Below are positions 1 to 7,661 of a stretch of DNA of 51,194 nt, one piece after another. A model generated the notes under the pieces. The model was given only the letters and a program-made list of their open reading frames with translations. It made no database searches and was not told where the DNA came from. Origin of the DNA: Myxococcales bacterium. GTDB taxonomy: Bacteria > Myxococcota_A > Polyangia > Fen-1088. The stretch lies in assembly GCA_025350815.1 (NCBI GenBank), contig JANXXE010000086.1, forward strand, positions 1 through 51,194. The letters run 5' to 3'. The number at the start of each line of letters is the position of its first letter. Positions within the stretch are counted from its first letter, which is position 1. A program made the translations under genes and the position numbers.

Positions 1-4
1 GGGA

Positions 5-1030
5 ATGGGATACCTCGATGCCACAACCGCCATTACCCCGGCGGATGCGGCGGGCCTGATCGAGATGTACGGCGGAAACCTGGGGACGAAGTTTCGGCCG
101 GTGGTTAATGCGGATCCGGGGCCGACCAGTGTGCTGAACACCTCGTTACGCGCTGGCGCCGCGCCGGTGCGTATTAACGGGACGCCCTCCCTCTCGGACG
201 GTCCGGAAGGCGTTGCGTTGTTTGCGAGAGGCGATGACAATAAATTGTACTTCCAGTCGAGAGCGCAGAATGCGGTGGTGGGCGCGCCGCTGGGAGACTG
301 GACGCGGATCGATAGCCCCCGCGCATTTGATGGGTCGCCGAGTGTGATTTGGTTTGGAAAACAGTGGGGTCTCGTCGCGGAGTCGGCGAACTCGGTCTTT
401 GTGTTGCTGATAGACATCACTGGAAAGGTCGTACAGGAGTTCGCCCTTGGTCGGCCCATGGTGGCCGGAGCACTCGGCCGGCCGACACTCGCGAATATGC
501 TGGACGGGATCAACGTGTTTGTTCGGATAGGTGGAGGTATCTATCAGAGCCCATCATTGAATCCCGCCTGGATAGCGCTGGACAATCCCTCCGCATTTGT
601 TGCGACCGGATCGGTTTCTCCGCTCGTTCTTCCGGGCGGTGGCTTTGAAATTGTCGCGGCCGGGGCGGCCGACCGATTGATCTATGTTAGAAGCAGCGCG
701 GGTGTTTGGAATGTGGCTCCAGATAGTCCCGTTGTGACCGCTGACACCTCGCCAGTCGCGGTCTCTCTGCTGTCGTCGGGCGTTGGAATGCGTATCGTGG
801 CCATAACGTCAAATCCAGCGCCCAGGGTGGTTGTGGCAAAGAGGGTTCGTTTTGGTCTTGCCACGTCCTGGACCCGGTTCGACGATCTTGGCGGTGTCCC
901 CCTTAAGGGCAAGTCACCGGCTATCGGCCCGAACGGAAGGTTTGTTGCAATTACCATGAGCGACTACCTGCCGGTTGGTCCGGGAGGCGCGGTACCCGGT
1001 GCTGGCGTGTGGCTCAAGCAGTTGTGGTGA
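5..1030 (+). CDS. beta-propeller-like protein, probably 5'-truncated by the window edge
   Basis: The visible 341 residues contain about five or six loosely repeated blocks of some 50 residues, with hydrophobic strands and Gly/Asp turns (for example VALFARGDDNKLYF, FEIVAAGAADRLIYV and RIVAITSN). This resembles PLL/tachylectin-like beta-propellers. No signal peptide or catalytic motif is visible. The frame is already open at base 2, so the ATG at 5 may be internal and the true start may lie outside the window. GC looks clearly lower than in genes after 5 kb, as in its neighbour, which suggests accessory origin. The fold is inferred from repeat texture only; the reading frame itself is secure. 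Confidence 0.6.
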   Translation: MGYLDATTAITPADAAGLIEMYGGNLGTKFRPVVNADPGPTSVLNTSLRAGAAPVRINGTPSLSDGPEGVALFARGDDNKLYFQSRAQNAVVGAPLGDWTRIDSPRAFDGSPSVIWFGKQWGLVAESANSVFVLLIDITGKVVQEFALGRPMVAGALGRPTLANMLDGINVFVRIGGGIYQSPSLNPAWIALDNPSAFVATGSVSPLVLPGGGFEIVAAGAADRLIYVRSSAGVWNVAPDSPVVTADTSPVAVSLLSSGVGMRIVAITSNPAPRVVVAKRVRFGLATSWTRFDDLGGVPLKGKSPAIGPNGRFVAITMSDYLPVGPGGAVPGAGVWLKQLW

Positions 1031-1311
1031 CCTGAGAGCTTTCCTCACCGAAGGCGTTTGTGTCGAGTTGCGCCTGTTACCTGATTCGGGTTCGGTGAGG
1101 GCGAGGCACTGTCGATGCTGTCTCGACGGCGGGGACGCCGGTATTTCTATGCGGCCTTGCGTGACCCCCGCTACGCGGCTCCGTTCACGATGAAACGATC
1201 CTGGCGTTCATTTCGATGGCCGAAATGCGCATTCTGTCTACTGCGTGAGCCGCTGACCGCCGTTACCCACATTGCGCGACGGCTGGATGTCCTCCGTGTT
1301 AGGAGAGCCCG
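1031..1311. other. intergenic region with an inverted repeat, no gene seen
   Basis: This gap of 281 bases separates the propeller gene from the FGE-like gene. Short open frames cross it on both strands but none has a recognisable motif or good start signal. The only structure seen is a 10-bp inverted repeat, listed separately. The last bases carry an AGGAGA ribosome-binding site for the next gene. Confidence 0.6.
1043..1100. repeat. 10-bp perfect inverted repeat
   Basis: CCTCACCGAA at 1043-1052 is the exact reverse complement of TTCGGTGAGG at 1091-1100, with 38 bases between the arms. It lies just after the stop of the first gene. No T-tract follows, so a classical terminator is unlikely. 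It could be an operator or a loose hairpin. Confidence 0.5.
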
Positions 1312-2166
1312 ATGTCTTTTGTGTGGCGATGTTTTTCGGTGACCGTGTCGCTGTTGCTGGCGCGACCCGATGCGGTTGTCCCCACGTCTGGTCGCCTTGC
1401 TGAGATGATTACAATACCGGCAGGGACGTTTATCATGGGCAGCAACGAAGATGCAGCCAACGAACGACCCCAGCATGCGGTCCATGTGGCGAAGTTCCAG
1501 ATGGCCAAATATGAGACAACCCGCGGAGAATACCGCAGGTTCATCATGGCCGGTGGCTACCAACAGCGGCGCCACTGGTCGAACGCAGGTTGGAAATGGA
1601 AGATCAAAAAGTCCCAAACCGAACCGGTTTCCTGGCAACCCAGTCAAAATTGGGGAAGCGGTTTTTTTGTCCAGACCGACCAGCACCCCGTTGTGGGGGT
1701 TTCCTACTATGAGGCCGAAGCGTATTGCCGCTGGGCGGGCGGCAGGCTTCCCACCGAAGCCGAATGGGAGAAAGCGGCCCGATGGACAGGGAGCCATGCC
1801 AACGTTTACCCGTGGGGCGACACCTGGGACGATGAAAAATGCAACAACTGGAAAGACAGCAACGACGCGGGTGGCGGAATCAAAAAATATCAAACGGCCC
1901 CCGTCGGTAGTTATCCGACCGGGGCAAGTCCCTACGGCTGCCAGGACATGGCCGGCAATGTCATGGAATGGACAGCGGATTGGTACCGCAGCTATAAAGG
2001 CAGCATCCCCGTTGTCGACCATACGGGCACCCACAGGGTGTTTCGCGGGGGCGGTTGGAACTCGTACGGCGCGGCAGATGCCGAGGCCGGTCGCGCGAGC
2101 TTCCGGCTGAACTACAGTCCCGGGAACGGTTGGTACGGAGGCGCTGGTTTTCGCATCGCCCGATGA
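1312..2166 (+). CDS. SUMF1/FGE-sulfatase-domain protein lacking the catalytic cysteines
   Basis: A signal-like hydrophobic N-terminus (residues 1-20) precedes a formylglycine-generating-enzyme fold. Family landmarks are IPAGTFIMGS, the HPVVGVSYYEAEAYCRW region, LPTEAEWEKAAR, YPWGD, DMAGNVMEWTADWY, FRGGGWNS and a terminal GFRIAR. In true FGEs two cysteines near the C-terminus carry out catalysis; here the matching stretch reads GRASFRLNYSPGN with no cysteine. It is therefore probably not a sulfatase activator and more likely a binding or structural member of the family. The ATG follows an AGGAGA Shine-Dalgarno. GC is lower than the window average. Family assignment is secure, function unknown. 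Confidence 0.88.
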   Translation: MSFVWRCFSVTVSLLLARPDAVVPTSGRLAEMITIPAGTFIMGSNEDAANERPQHAVHVAKFQMAKYETTRGEYRRFIMAGGYQQRRHWSNAGWKWKIKKSQTEPVSWQPSQNWGSGFFVQTDQHPVVGVSYYEAEAYCRWAGGRLPTEAEWEKAARWTGSHANVYPWGDTWDDEKCNNWKDSNDAGGGIKKYQTAPVGSYPTGASPYGCQDMAGNVMEWTADWYRSYKGSIPVVDHTGTHRVFRGGGWNSYGAADAEAGRASFRLNYSPGNGWYGGAGFRIAR

Positions 2167-2250
2167 GGGGCCGCGCAGCGACTTTCGGCTCGGTGGTGTA
2201 CTTGCGGCTGAGGCAGTACAGCCCCGGCCGAAGGTTTGGTCGGCGTCCCG

Positions 2251-2288
2251 CCATTGTTCCGCCCATTGTTCCGCCCATTGTTCCGCCC
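2251..2288. repeat. tandem repeat, 12-bp unit x3
   Basis: The unit CCATTGTTCCGC occurs three times head to tail (2251-2262, 2263-2274, 2275-2286) with two bases of a fourth. It lies between the FGE-like gene and the tRNA in a gap without a credible gene. A GC palindrome CCGCCCGGGCGG overlaps its end. Confidence 0.9.
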
Positions 2289-2336
2289 GGGCGGGCACCC
2301 ATTGGACTGACCTTGGACCACCCGGCTGTCTCTCGA

Positions 2337-2380
2337 GGGGAAAAAACAGCCGGGGAAAAAACAGCCGGGGAAAAAACAGA
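2337..2380. repeat. tandem repeat, 15-bp unit x3, abutting the tRNA 3' end
   Basis: The unit GGGGAAAAAACAGCC is present at 2337-2351 and 2352-2366, with a third copy from 2367 that diverges in its last two bases where it meets the tRNA at 2381. Read with the tRNA (minus strand), each unit supplies a T6 tract. CCCGGCTG at 2321-2328 is the reverse complement of CAGCCGGG in the units, so alternative hairpins are possible. The array may serve as the tRNA's transcription end, which is not proven. Confidence 0.88.
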
Positions 2381-2466
2381 GGAGAGAGTGGGAGTCGAAC
2401 CCACGTTGGACTTGCGCCCAAACCTGATTTCGAATCAGGCGCTTTCGGCCACTCAGCCATCTCTCC
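2381..2466 (-). tRNA. tRNA-Ser (anticodon CGA)
   Basis: The minus strand folds into a type II tRNA: acceptor GGAGAGA/TCTCTCC, a D arm closed by GCT/AGC, anticodon stem CCTGA/TCAGG with loop TTCGAAA (anticodon CGA, reading UCG), a long variable arm TTGGGC-GCAA-GTCCAA, and T arm GTGGG/CCCAC around TTCGACT. No CCA is encoded. The base after the acceptor stem (position 73) is U, where bacterial tRNA-Ser normally has G. The 3' end directly meets a tandem repeat. The cloverleaf is complete, so the gene may function, but the discriminator is abnormal. Confidence 0.93.
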
Positions 2467-2476
2467 GTTAATACTT

Positions 2477-2668
2477 TCAGCTACTTGCGAACCTTCTTCG
2501 GACCCCTCCAAGTCCATTGTTCCGGACGGCTTTTTGCGGACGCTTCGGCGCGAGCAACAAAGTCTTCTTTCTGGAAAATCGGTGACCTGCGAAGGTATGC
2601 CGCGTCGCCTGGTACCACGTCAAGCGCAGCCCGAGGGAATCGAGCACAGGGTGCAATGCGTCGCGGAG
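2477..2668 (-). pseudogene. tyrosine recombinase (integrase) C-terminal remnant
   Basis: Translation of the minus strand gives LRDALHPVLDSLGLRL followed by TWYQATRHTFAG. TWYQATRHTFAS is the box II region (catalytic Arg) of a common bacterial integrase subfamily. After this motif the sequence no longer matches: the expected GHSS...Y..HL segment with the tyrosine nucleophile is missing and the frame soon ends. It is therefore a short decayed fragment. It lies 10 bases from tRNA-Ser, a usual integrase target, and supports a scar of an integrated element. Identification rests on one motif. Confidence 0.55.
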
Positions 2669-2703
2669 GCAGCAGCGTGTCGATGCCGGGCAGCCCGTCC
2701 ATC

Positions 2704-3588
2704 TCAGCCCTCGATCGCGGCGCGGTTTTTCTGGAACATCGTGCCGATGAAGTCCGTCACGGCACGAACACGCGGTGTCCGATTCGTCTCGGTGTGCGTG
2801 ACCAGGAACATGTCGCACTTCGCGTAGCCCAGCGTCTCCACGCGCGCCAGCGTCGGCTCCGGATCGCCCAGTAGACAGGGCACTGCGCAAAGACCCAGGC
2901 CCGCGGTCGCCGCTCCGATCAGTGCCTCCGGATCGTTCGCGCGAAACGCGATCCGCCCGCCGCGCGCGGGGTCGCGCATCCACTCGAAGCCGGGCATCCC
3001 TCCCAGCGTTTCGTAGACCAGCACGTCGTGGCCGTCGAGCGCTTCGGGGCAGCGCGGCCGCCCGCGGCGAGCCAGGTACAACCTCGACGCGTAGACGCAG
3101 CCGCCGAGCGGAACCAGCTTCCGCGACGCGAGCGACTTGTGCGTGGGCCGGACGTTCCGGATCGCGACGTCCGCCTCGCGCTGGGCGAGGTTCAGGATTT
3201 GGTTGGTGCCGACCAGCTGGACGTCCAGGTCTGGGTATTGCGCCTTCAGCTCCGGCAGCGCCGGGATGATGAACCGCGCGGCCAGCCACTGCGGCGCTGT
3301 GAGGCGTACCGATCCGCGCGGGCGCGCGTCGCCCCCTGTCGAAAGCCGATCCTGCAGCGAGCCGATCGCCGCGTCGACGCGCTCGGCGGCGCTGATCGCC
3401 TCGCGACCCGCATCGGTGATCACCAGGCCCGCCGGCCTGCGCTCGACGACCTTCACGCCAAGCGCCTTCTCGAGCGCGGCCAGGCGCCGGCTCGCAGTCG
3501 CCTTGGTGACTTTCAGCTCTTTCGCCGCGCGCGCCAGCGAGCCGTGACGGTGAACCGCCAGGAGGTACCGGAGGTCGTTCCAGTCCAT
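2704..3588 (-). CDS. LysR-family transcriptional regulator
   Basis: The 294-residue length is typical of LysR regulators. Residues 1-60 form the winged helix-turn-helix (MDWNDLRYLLAVHRHGSLARAA, then KATASRRLAALEKALG). The remainder is the effector-binding domain (SVRLTAPQWLAARFIIPALP, ADVAIRN, GLGLCAVPCLLGD). The ATG before Asp-Trp-Asn-Asp is chosen because it opens the canonical fold; an upstream extension would run into the divergent promoter. A divergently transcribed 91-codon gene starts 144 bases away, the usual layout for a LysR target. The effector is unknown. Confidence 0.93.
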   Translation of the reverse strand: MDWNDLRYLLAVHRHGSLARAAKELKVTKATASRRLAALEKALGVKVVERRPAGLVITDAGREAISAAERVDAAIGSLQDRLSTGGDARPRGSVRLTAPQWLAARFIIPALPELKAQYPDLDVQLVGTNQILNLAQREADVAIRNVRPTHKSLASRKLVPLGGCVYASRLYLARRGRPRCPEALDGHDVLVYETLGGMPGFEWMRDPARGGRIAFRANDPEALIGAATAGLGLCAVPCLLGDPEPTLARVETLGYAKCDMFLVTHTETNRTPRVRAVTDFIGTMFQKNRAAIEG

Positions 3589-3732
3589 GCGCCCGCCATG
3601 ATTGCACGACGGCCGGCCCGTTACGTTTTTCGCACCCTCGGGTTGCGCAATCAGTGTCTGCCGCGCGGCGGGCGGCCAGCGTATTCCTGGTCGTGTGGAG
3701 GCACGGTGCTTCCCGAGAAAGGACGACGACCA

Positions 3733-4008
3733 ATGGCACTCATCATTCACTTCACTCCCAAGGGCATGGACGAAAAAAAGTACGCGGAGGTCTTGCGCCG
3801 CCTGCAGGCAGCGGGCGCGGGCGCGCCGGCCGGCCGGCTGCACCACACCTGCTACGGTGACAAGAAGGGGCTTCTGGTGACGGACGTTTTCGACACGCAG
3901 GCGAACTTCGAGGCTTTCGGCAAGGTGCTGGTGCCGATCCTCATGGAGATGGGCGTCGACGTCGGGCGCCCCGAGCCGATCGAGGTCCACAACATCATTC
4001 GCGGGTGA
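3733..4008 (+). CDS. small conserved protein, possibly ABM/dimeric alpha-beta barrel type
   Basis: This 91-residue protein starts with MALIIHFTPKGMDEKKYAEV and contains a central TDVFDTQANFEAFGK strand-helix. Size and pattern suggest the ferredoxin-like fold of antibiotic-biosynthesis-monooxygenase-type proteins, but no catalytic residue can be named. A purine-rich GAGAAAGGACGACG precedes the ATG. It is divergent from the LysR gene and is its most likely regulatory target. Function unknown. Confidence 0.75.
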   Translation: MALIIHFTPKGMDEKKYAEVLRRLQAAGAGAPAGRLHHTCYGDKKGLLVTDVFDTQANFEAFGKVLVPILMEMGVDVGRPEPIEVHNIIRG

Positions 4009-4060
4009 GGAGGCCCGGATCGGTCTTGCCGCACCCCTACGGGCGAGCTAGGTTTCGTCC

Positions 4061-5062
4061 GTGGAGGACATGCGGGTCGAGGCTCTTGTCTCAAGGACCA
4101 CGACGGAGGAAGTCGCGGCAGCCGTGCTCGAAAGTGTCGGCTGTCCGATGGGGTGCAATGCGGCTGATGAAGCGGTTGCCACCGGTCGGGATCGCCTTCA
4201 TGGGTTGCCCGGCACCTTTCGGGTCGTTCGCTGCGGGCGCTGCGGTCTCATACGAACATCGCCCCGCCCGACCATTCAAACGATAGGCGCCTACTATCCA
4301 GAAGCGTACGGTCCATATGCGGCTCGCGCGAACGAGGGCAAAGAAACGCACGGCTTTTTCGCACGCTTGGCCGTGGCACTGCGCCTCGACGGTACGCGGC
4401 AGCTCGTCCCTCGAATGCGACCCGGGGCGGCGCTTGAGATCGGTTGTTCCACGGGGGACTTCATGCGGAAGCTGCGGCGACGGGGCTGGCATGTCGAGGG
4501 CATCGAGCCCTCTGCGCAAGCAGCAGGGCGCGCGAGGGCGGCCGGGTTCAATGTGCATACCGGTCCGCTTGAAACAGCCCCGGAGCCCGATCGACCTTTT
4601 GACCTCATCACCGCTTCGCACGCCCTGGAGCATCTGCACGATCCTCTAGAGGCCATGCGCCGTCTTCGCGCTTGGGCCAAGCCAGGTGCCTGGCTGACAT
4701 GCGCGGTACCAAATGCCGGCTCATGGCTGTTTAGTCAGTTCCGCGATGCTTGGTACGACATCGACCTGCCTCGACACTTGTTCCATTTCACTCCGGAGAC
4801 CCTCAGTGCGATGCTGGGTCGAGCCGGCTGGCGGGTGGTCCGTGTCCGAACGCAACCCACGCTGAACGGCCTCATGGGATCGCTTGGATACAGGCTGGAA
4901 GACCGCAGCGCCGGCCGAAGCGGTATTGCGGAAGCCCTTCTTCGCTTTCCGGAAAGCCCGTCCGTGCTGAAAAAATTTACGCTGCCGCTGTGGTTTTTTC
5001 TTCTTGCGTCTGGGCAGACTGGTCGGATGGTTGTCTGGGCACGTGCCGACCAGCCCATGTAG
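4061..5062 (+). CDS. class I SAM-dependent methyltransferase with N-terminal Cys pairs
   Basis: The 333-residue protein has two cysteine pairs near the N-terminus (C28/C32 in CPMGC, C58/C61 in CGRC) that look like a zinc site. A Rossmann methyltransferase domain follows: motif I ALEIGCSTGDF (about 124-134), an acidic post-I loop (EGIEPS), and FDLITASHALEHLHDP (about 175-190), in the style of methyltransferases acting on envelope sugars or small molecules. The C-terminus carries a hydrophobic stretch (LPLWFFLLA). The start is GTG; an ATG three codons on is also possible. The substrate cannot be read from the sequence. Confidence 0.85.
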   Translation: MEDMRVEALVSRTTTEEVAAAVLESVGCPMGCNAADEAVATGRDRLHGLPGTFRVVRCGRCGLIRTSPRPTIQTIGAYYPEAYGPYAARANEGKETHGFFARLAVALRLDGTRQLVPRMRPGAALEIGCSTGDFMRKLRRRGWHVEGIEPSAQAAGRARAAGFNVHTGPLETAPEPDRPFDLITASHALEHLHDPLEAMRRLRAWAKPGAWLTCAVPNAGSWLFSQFRDAWYDIDLPRHLFHFTPETLSAMLGRAGWRVVRVRTQPTLNGLMGSLGYRLEDRSAGRSGIAEALLRFPESPSVLKKFTLPLWFFLLASGQTGRMVVWARADQPM

Positions 5063-5248
5063 ATCGCCAAGAAGCTAGGAAGCGAATGCCGGGCCACCGT
5101 CGGTGGCGACAGCGAGTTGGGCGTACGCGGGGCAGAGGGCTCAGCGAAAGTCGCGAACGTCTCGTCCGTCCGCCTTGGTGTATGGGCATGAAACAGAAGT
5201 AGTCATTCGAGCCGCGCGGAAACCGGTATACCTTGCCGCAGAACACTC

Positions 5249-6244
5249 ATGAACGGCGTCCCGTCCTCGCCGCATAGCCGCGTTCGCGCCCTGTTTCTGC
5301 TGGTCGCCGTCGCTGGCTGCGTGCCGCCCTTGCCCGCCTTGCGGCCCGAACGCGCGCTGGTCCGCGATGTCGCCCGCGTGGTCGAGGTGCGGGGCGGGGT
5401 GGGGTGGCTGGTGGACGAGCTGGAGCTGCAGGCGGTGCTGCCCGATGCGATGAAGTCGGCCTGCCAGGTGGCGGACGGGGGACGGGTCGCGTCGCTGTTG
5501 TGGCTGGATCAGGAGATCACGCGGCAGGGGGGCGACGTCGAGAAGCTTTGGCGCGACCGGGGCAAGGACATCGCCAAGGTCTCGGATTTGCTGTTGCTGA
5601 CCCGCGTGCGGCTGGTGTTGCGGCGGGCGGACGAATGGGTGCGGCAGGGGCGGTGTCCGTTCTGGCTGGAGCCGGCACCGAAATTCAGCGGCGTGCAGAC
5701 GCAGGGCCATCGACTGATCTTCACCATCGAGGGCGGCGGTCGCTTTACCGAGGAGTTTGCCCTGGGCACGGTTCGCTACGGCGGCGGCGGCTCGGGCCGG
5801 CTGCTGGTCGGTTACGGCCTGGGCGAGACGTGGGCGGTGTCGACCGGCGGCGAGTTCGGCGGCGGGGCCCTGTTCACGAACCTGGCGCTTGGCCAGCAGT
5901 CCGAATTCCCGCAGCTGGTCGCCGAGGTGGCCGCGCCCGTCGTGGTTCGCTGGCAGTATGGGCTGACGGCACACGCCGAGGTCGAAGCGGGGCCGATGGG
6001 CTACATCGACCGCGGCAGCGCCGATCCGACGACCGGCCGGGTCAAGGCCAACTTCAACTGGGGACTGCGCCTGGGCGCTGCGATAGGCGGCACCTACCTG
6101 CGTCTGCAGCGCGGCTTCATCCCCAAGTTTGCCCTGGCCGTCACCGTCGACATCCTGCCCGCGATTGATGGCAAGCCCGGATTGACCCAGATCGGAATCG
6201 GCGCGCGCACGGGCGTCGATTTTTCGCGCTGGTTCGGCTTTTAG
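5249..6244 (+). CDS. lipoprotein, probable outer-membrane protein of unknown function
   Basis: Residues 1-25 form a lipoprotein signal peptide with lipobox VAGC just before a PPLPAL stretch. The mature part (about 300 residues) begins with helical segments and then shows alternating hydrophobic strands with many Gly (GGGRFTEEFALGTVRYGG, LGLRLGAA-type strands) ending in FSRWFGF with a terminal Phe, which resembles outer-membrane beta structure. It is preceded by 186 bases without an obvious gene. Its stop overlaps the convergent SGNH pseudogene by four bases. No family recognised. Confidence 0.72.
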   Translation: MNGVPSSPHSRVRALFLLVAVAGCVPPLPALRPERALVRDVARVVEVRGGVGWLVDELELQAVLPDAMKSACQVADGGRVASLLWLDQEITRQGGDVEKLWRDRGKDIAKVSDLLLLTRVRLVLRRADEWVRQGRCPFWLEPAPKFSGVQTQGHRLIFTIEGGGRFTEEFALGTVRYGGGGSGRLLVGYGLGETWAVSTGGEFGGGALFTNLALGQQSEFPQLVAEVAAPVVVRWQYGLTAHAEVEAGPMGYIDRGSADPTTGRVKANFNWGLRLGAAIGGTYLRLQRGFIPKFALAVTVDILPAIDGKPGLTQIGIGARTGVDFSRWFGF

Positions 6245-7446
6245 CGCAGCCGTTCCGTGATCAGGGCCGCCAGGCCCAGCGCCAGTTCCCGCGAGCCCTT
6301 GTCGGTGTAGTGGACGTCGTCGAAAAAGTATTCCAGCGATTTGGGCAGGCTCTTGGCGGCGTCGTAAAGATCAACCTTTTGTTCGGCCGCCACCGCCCGG
6401 GTGACTTCGTTATACGCGTTCATCGCCTGGGCCATGGCTTCTTCGCGGTAGACGGTCTGGCCGCGCAGGCGCATCCAGTGCCATTCCTTCATCTGCGGAT
6501 CGATGGTGCTTTGCCAGCTGTCAGGCTGGGTCATCAGAATCAGCCGGAAGTGATTGGCGCTGGCGATGCCGGCCAGGGTCTGCGCGTTGATGCGGAATGG
6601 TGGCAGGTTGGTCTTCGGGATCTCGTCGGAGACAGGCTTGGATTTGCGAAGCGCGACCTTTTCTTTCAGGTTCGTCGTGCCAGTGACTTCTTCAAGGATG
6701 CGCTTTTCGTCCTTCTTGGTCTCAAGGGCGTGCGCGGCGGTGAAGATGCGGCGGGGGATCTGGAATTAGCTCAGCAGAAATTTCGCCAGATCGGCACGAC
6801 TGTAGTGCACCTGGCGGGGCTCGATGTAGTGCAGATAGTCAGCGCCTGACATGCCGGCGGTCAGATCATTGCAGCCTTGCAGCACGATGACCATGTCAGG
6901 CTGAAGGTAGACCAGTCGATGCACCAGCATGGCGATGTGGTCGTAGCTGCGGTCGCCCACCTTGCCCGCGTTGTAGACCTTGACGACCCTGGTGGGGCCC
7001 AGCTTCCGCGCCAGTTCCTCCTGCAAAACGCGCGAGGTCACGGTGGCGTCGTCGTTGGGCATCTGGATCGTCGTGCTGCCGCCGATCATGAAGATCCGGT
7101 ATTCGTTCGCCGGTTTTGGCTGGACCAGGGGGTCGCCCCGGAACCCCATGTTGTTCATGGTGAACTGGATCGTGCCCTTCAAAGTGGGCAGGCCGTCCTC
7201 GATGCGCAACTTGGTTGAATAGTGCGGCTCGTACGACGACGGGATGTATGAGCCGCCCTTTTTGATCGTCTTGTACGCCGCGTAGGGATCGGCGAAGGGC
7301 ATGAACTTATTCAGGAACAGTTCAGCCACCACCAGGCACAGGGCCGCACCCACCGTCAATGCCAGCAGGCCGCGAAGCAGGCCCCCGCCCGCCGCCGCCT
7401 TGTCTGCCGTATCCGCATCTCGCGTATCCGCGCCTCGGTCTGCCAT
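6241..7446 (-). pseudogene. membrane-anchored SGNH/GDSL hydrolase interrupted by an in-frame TAA
   Basis: Read from the ATG at 7446, the frame encodes a transmembrane anchor (about residues 20-45) and an SGNH domain with block I IGGST and block III GCND. Codon 227 (bases 6768-6766) is TAA, after LAKFLLS. The same frame then continues without another stop to 6241, and the second part holds the expected C-terminal Asp-x-His block (FFDDVHYTDKGS). No frameshift is needed: one nonsense codon splits a gene of about 401 codons. The first half lacks the Asp-His part of the active site. A GTG at 7497 is an alternative upstream start. It is a recent pseudogene, a strain variant or a base-call error. 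Confidence 0.85.
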
Positions 7447-7552
7447 GTCTTTGCCTTTGGCCTTTGCGATCGCCGCCGCGTGCCCGCCTCGGCGCACGGC
7501 ACAGTAAGACAGTCGCGCGGCCTTTTCAATGATGGCCCCCGCGTGGATGGCC

Positions 7553-7568
7553 CGCGCATGATTGCGCG
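7553..7568. repeat. short perfect hairpin in a divergent promoter region
   Basis: CGCGCA-TGAT-TGCGCG forms a 6-bp stem with a 4-base loop. It lies in the 215-base gap between the divergent SGNH gene and the ComEC-like hydrolase. It could be an operator; no T-tract follows in either direction. Confidence 0.35.
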
Positions 7569-7661
7569 CACTTTGCCCCGGGGCCGGTCGATACCGCGGC
7601 GTGCGTGCAAGCGCGATCGGTTTTATTGCCTGCTGGGCCGCGGTGGCCGTAGCGTCGGATC

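Noticed and set aside
2251-2380. CRISPR array
   Set aside because: The units are 12 and 15 bases, directly adjacent without spacers.
1171-2517. 448-codon minus-strand frame across the FGE-like gene, repeats and tRNA
   Set aside because: It runs through a tRNA gene and tandem repeats and is antisense to a clear gene.
3028-3732. Upstream extension of the 91-residue protein
   Set aside because: The extension is antisense to the LysR gene; the ATG at 3733 has a purine-rich ribosome-binding site and gives a compact domain.
5093-5107. GCCACC-GTC-GGTGGC hairpin as a terminator after the methyltransferase
   Set aside because: It has no following T-tract and only a three-base loop.
5063-5248. Small gene between methyltransferase and lipoprotein
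   Set aside because: Short frames have no start signal or recognisable motif.
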